47,166 nt of DNA, taken from IMG/VR virus record IMGVR_UViG_3300031237_000265, positions 1 to 47,166 of that record. The stretch is one strand, 5' to 3'. Under the pieces are notes generated by a model, which was not told the DNA's origin, did not search any database, and saw nothing but the letters and a program-made list of their open reading frames with translations. The DNA is from a virus. Shown piece by piece: positions 46,810 through 47,166 of this stretch. How positions within the stretch are numbered: the first letter of the stretch is position 1; every line of letters starts with the position of its first letter. Both the position numbers and the translations under genes were made by a program.

Positions 46810-47166
46810 TTGAAGATATCTCAAGAGCCCCTCGATAATGTTCATTTATCCAGTATCGGCCGGGCCATGTACTTCCTTATTACGCGCATGAGAGAGAAGG
46901 GTGTCGCCCGGGAGTGGAAGGCGATCCGGCAAACGGTCGGCATTCGCGGTGACATCAACATCAGAAACCAGATGTGCGAGCAGCTCAACCGGACAAGTGA
47001 CATTGCTGAAATCCGTCCGGCTGGCATGCCGCTCGATGCGGTGCCGCTTCTTCCGCTGATGGATGCCAGGTTGTCAGGTATGGCGACCAACGCTTTCACG
47101 CTGAGTGGTCTGGAGGAAATCGACGGCTGCCTGTATGCGCAGTCGTGGTGGTGCAGGGAGGTTTGA
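46810..47166 (+). CDS. Hypothetical protein at right edge
   Basis: The frame ends at the window boundary with TGA. It can start at TTG 46810 (118 aa) or ATG 46867 (MYFLITRMREKGVAREWKAI, 99 aa); neither has a strong ribosome site. The sequence continues RQTVGIRGDINIRNQMCEQL and AVPLLPLMDARLSGMATNAF. It is helical and mildly basic. No family recognised. It may be phage or flanking. Confidence 0.6.
   Translation: MKISQEPLDNVHLSSIGRAMYFLITRMREKGVAREWKAIRQTVGIRGDINIRNQMCEQLNRTSDIAEIRPAGMPLDAVPLLPLMDARLSGMATNAFTLSGLEEIDGCLYAQSWWCREV

Noticed and set aside
1-47166. CRISPR arrays, tRNA or rRNA genes, insertion sequences.
   Set aside because: No regularly spaced direct repeats, no cloverleaf-like sequences and no transposase was seen on reading both strands.
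1-47166. attL/attR core direct repeat at the window ends.
   Set aside because: The integrase stop is at base 1 and the last gene ends at the final base, so the attachment sites would lie outside; no matching terminal repeat was visible.

Overview
The window is a nearly complete temperate phage genome integrated in, or isolated from, a Pseudomonas-type gammaproteobacterium. The GC-rich coding style, a DUF1654 protein (a family I know only from Pseudomonadaceae) and the arrangement of the early genes support this. The layout is lambdoid: integrase at the left edge, a leftward early operon, a repressor/Cro switch, a rightward replication operon, then late genes to the right edge. No host gene, tRNA or rRNA is visible, and the attachment sites probably lie just outside the window.

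Left arm (1-11.7 kb, minus strand): integrase, excisionase, then a long operon of small proteins joined by ATGA-type stop/start overlaps. It includes an ASCH-domain protein, a cupin-like protein, a C5-cytosine DNA methyltransferase, a DUF2303 protein, a secreted TAXI-type solute-binding protein and a LuxR-type DNA-binding protein. Two very small overlapping genes (22 and 49 codons) and several conserved RNA hairpins lie in this operon.

Immunity region (11.6-13.1 kb): two clusters of a 14-bp palindromic operator flank a LexA/S24-type CI repressor and a DUF1654 gene. Promoters PL and PR both read as TTGA(C/T)(T/G)-N17-TTAAAT. The DUF1654 promoter carries a near-consensus LexA box. A 59-aa Cro starts the rightward operon.

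Rightward early operon (13.1-19.5 kb): two small proteins, a Rha/ANT antirepressor-type protein, lambda O-like and P-like replication proteins with iterons inside the O gene, a VRR-NUC nuclease, a second tyrosine recombinase, and a probable Q antiterminator. A consensus promoter followed about 60 nt later by an intrinsic terminator (19.50-19.60 kb) looks like a PR'-tR' late switch.

Late region (19.6-47.2 kb): a first lysis cluster (membrane/coiled-coil protein, lipoprotein, holin), lambda-type packaging and head genes (Nu1-like TerS, GpA TerL, gpW, portal, S49 protease, scaffold, gpD, major capsid E, FII), then a Mu-type contractile tail (DUF2635, sheath, tube, frameshifted chaperone, tape measure with lysozyme domain, gpN, gpP, gp45-gp48). 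A glycine-rich tail fibre and its assembly protein follow. The right end holds a GH19 endolysin and nested Rz/Rz1 spanins, flanked by two probable lysogenic-conversion genes (a DUF2142 membrane protein and a SAM methyltransferase). The virion is therefore predicted to be a myovirus with a lambda-like head on a Mu-like tail. Several intrinsic terminators inside the late operon imply that late transcription must be antiterminated.
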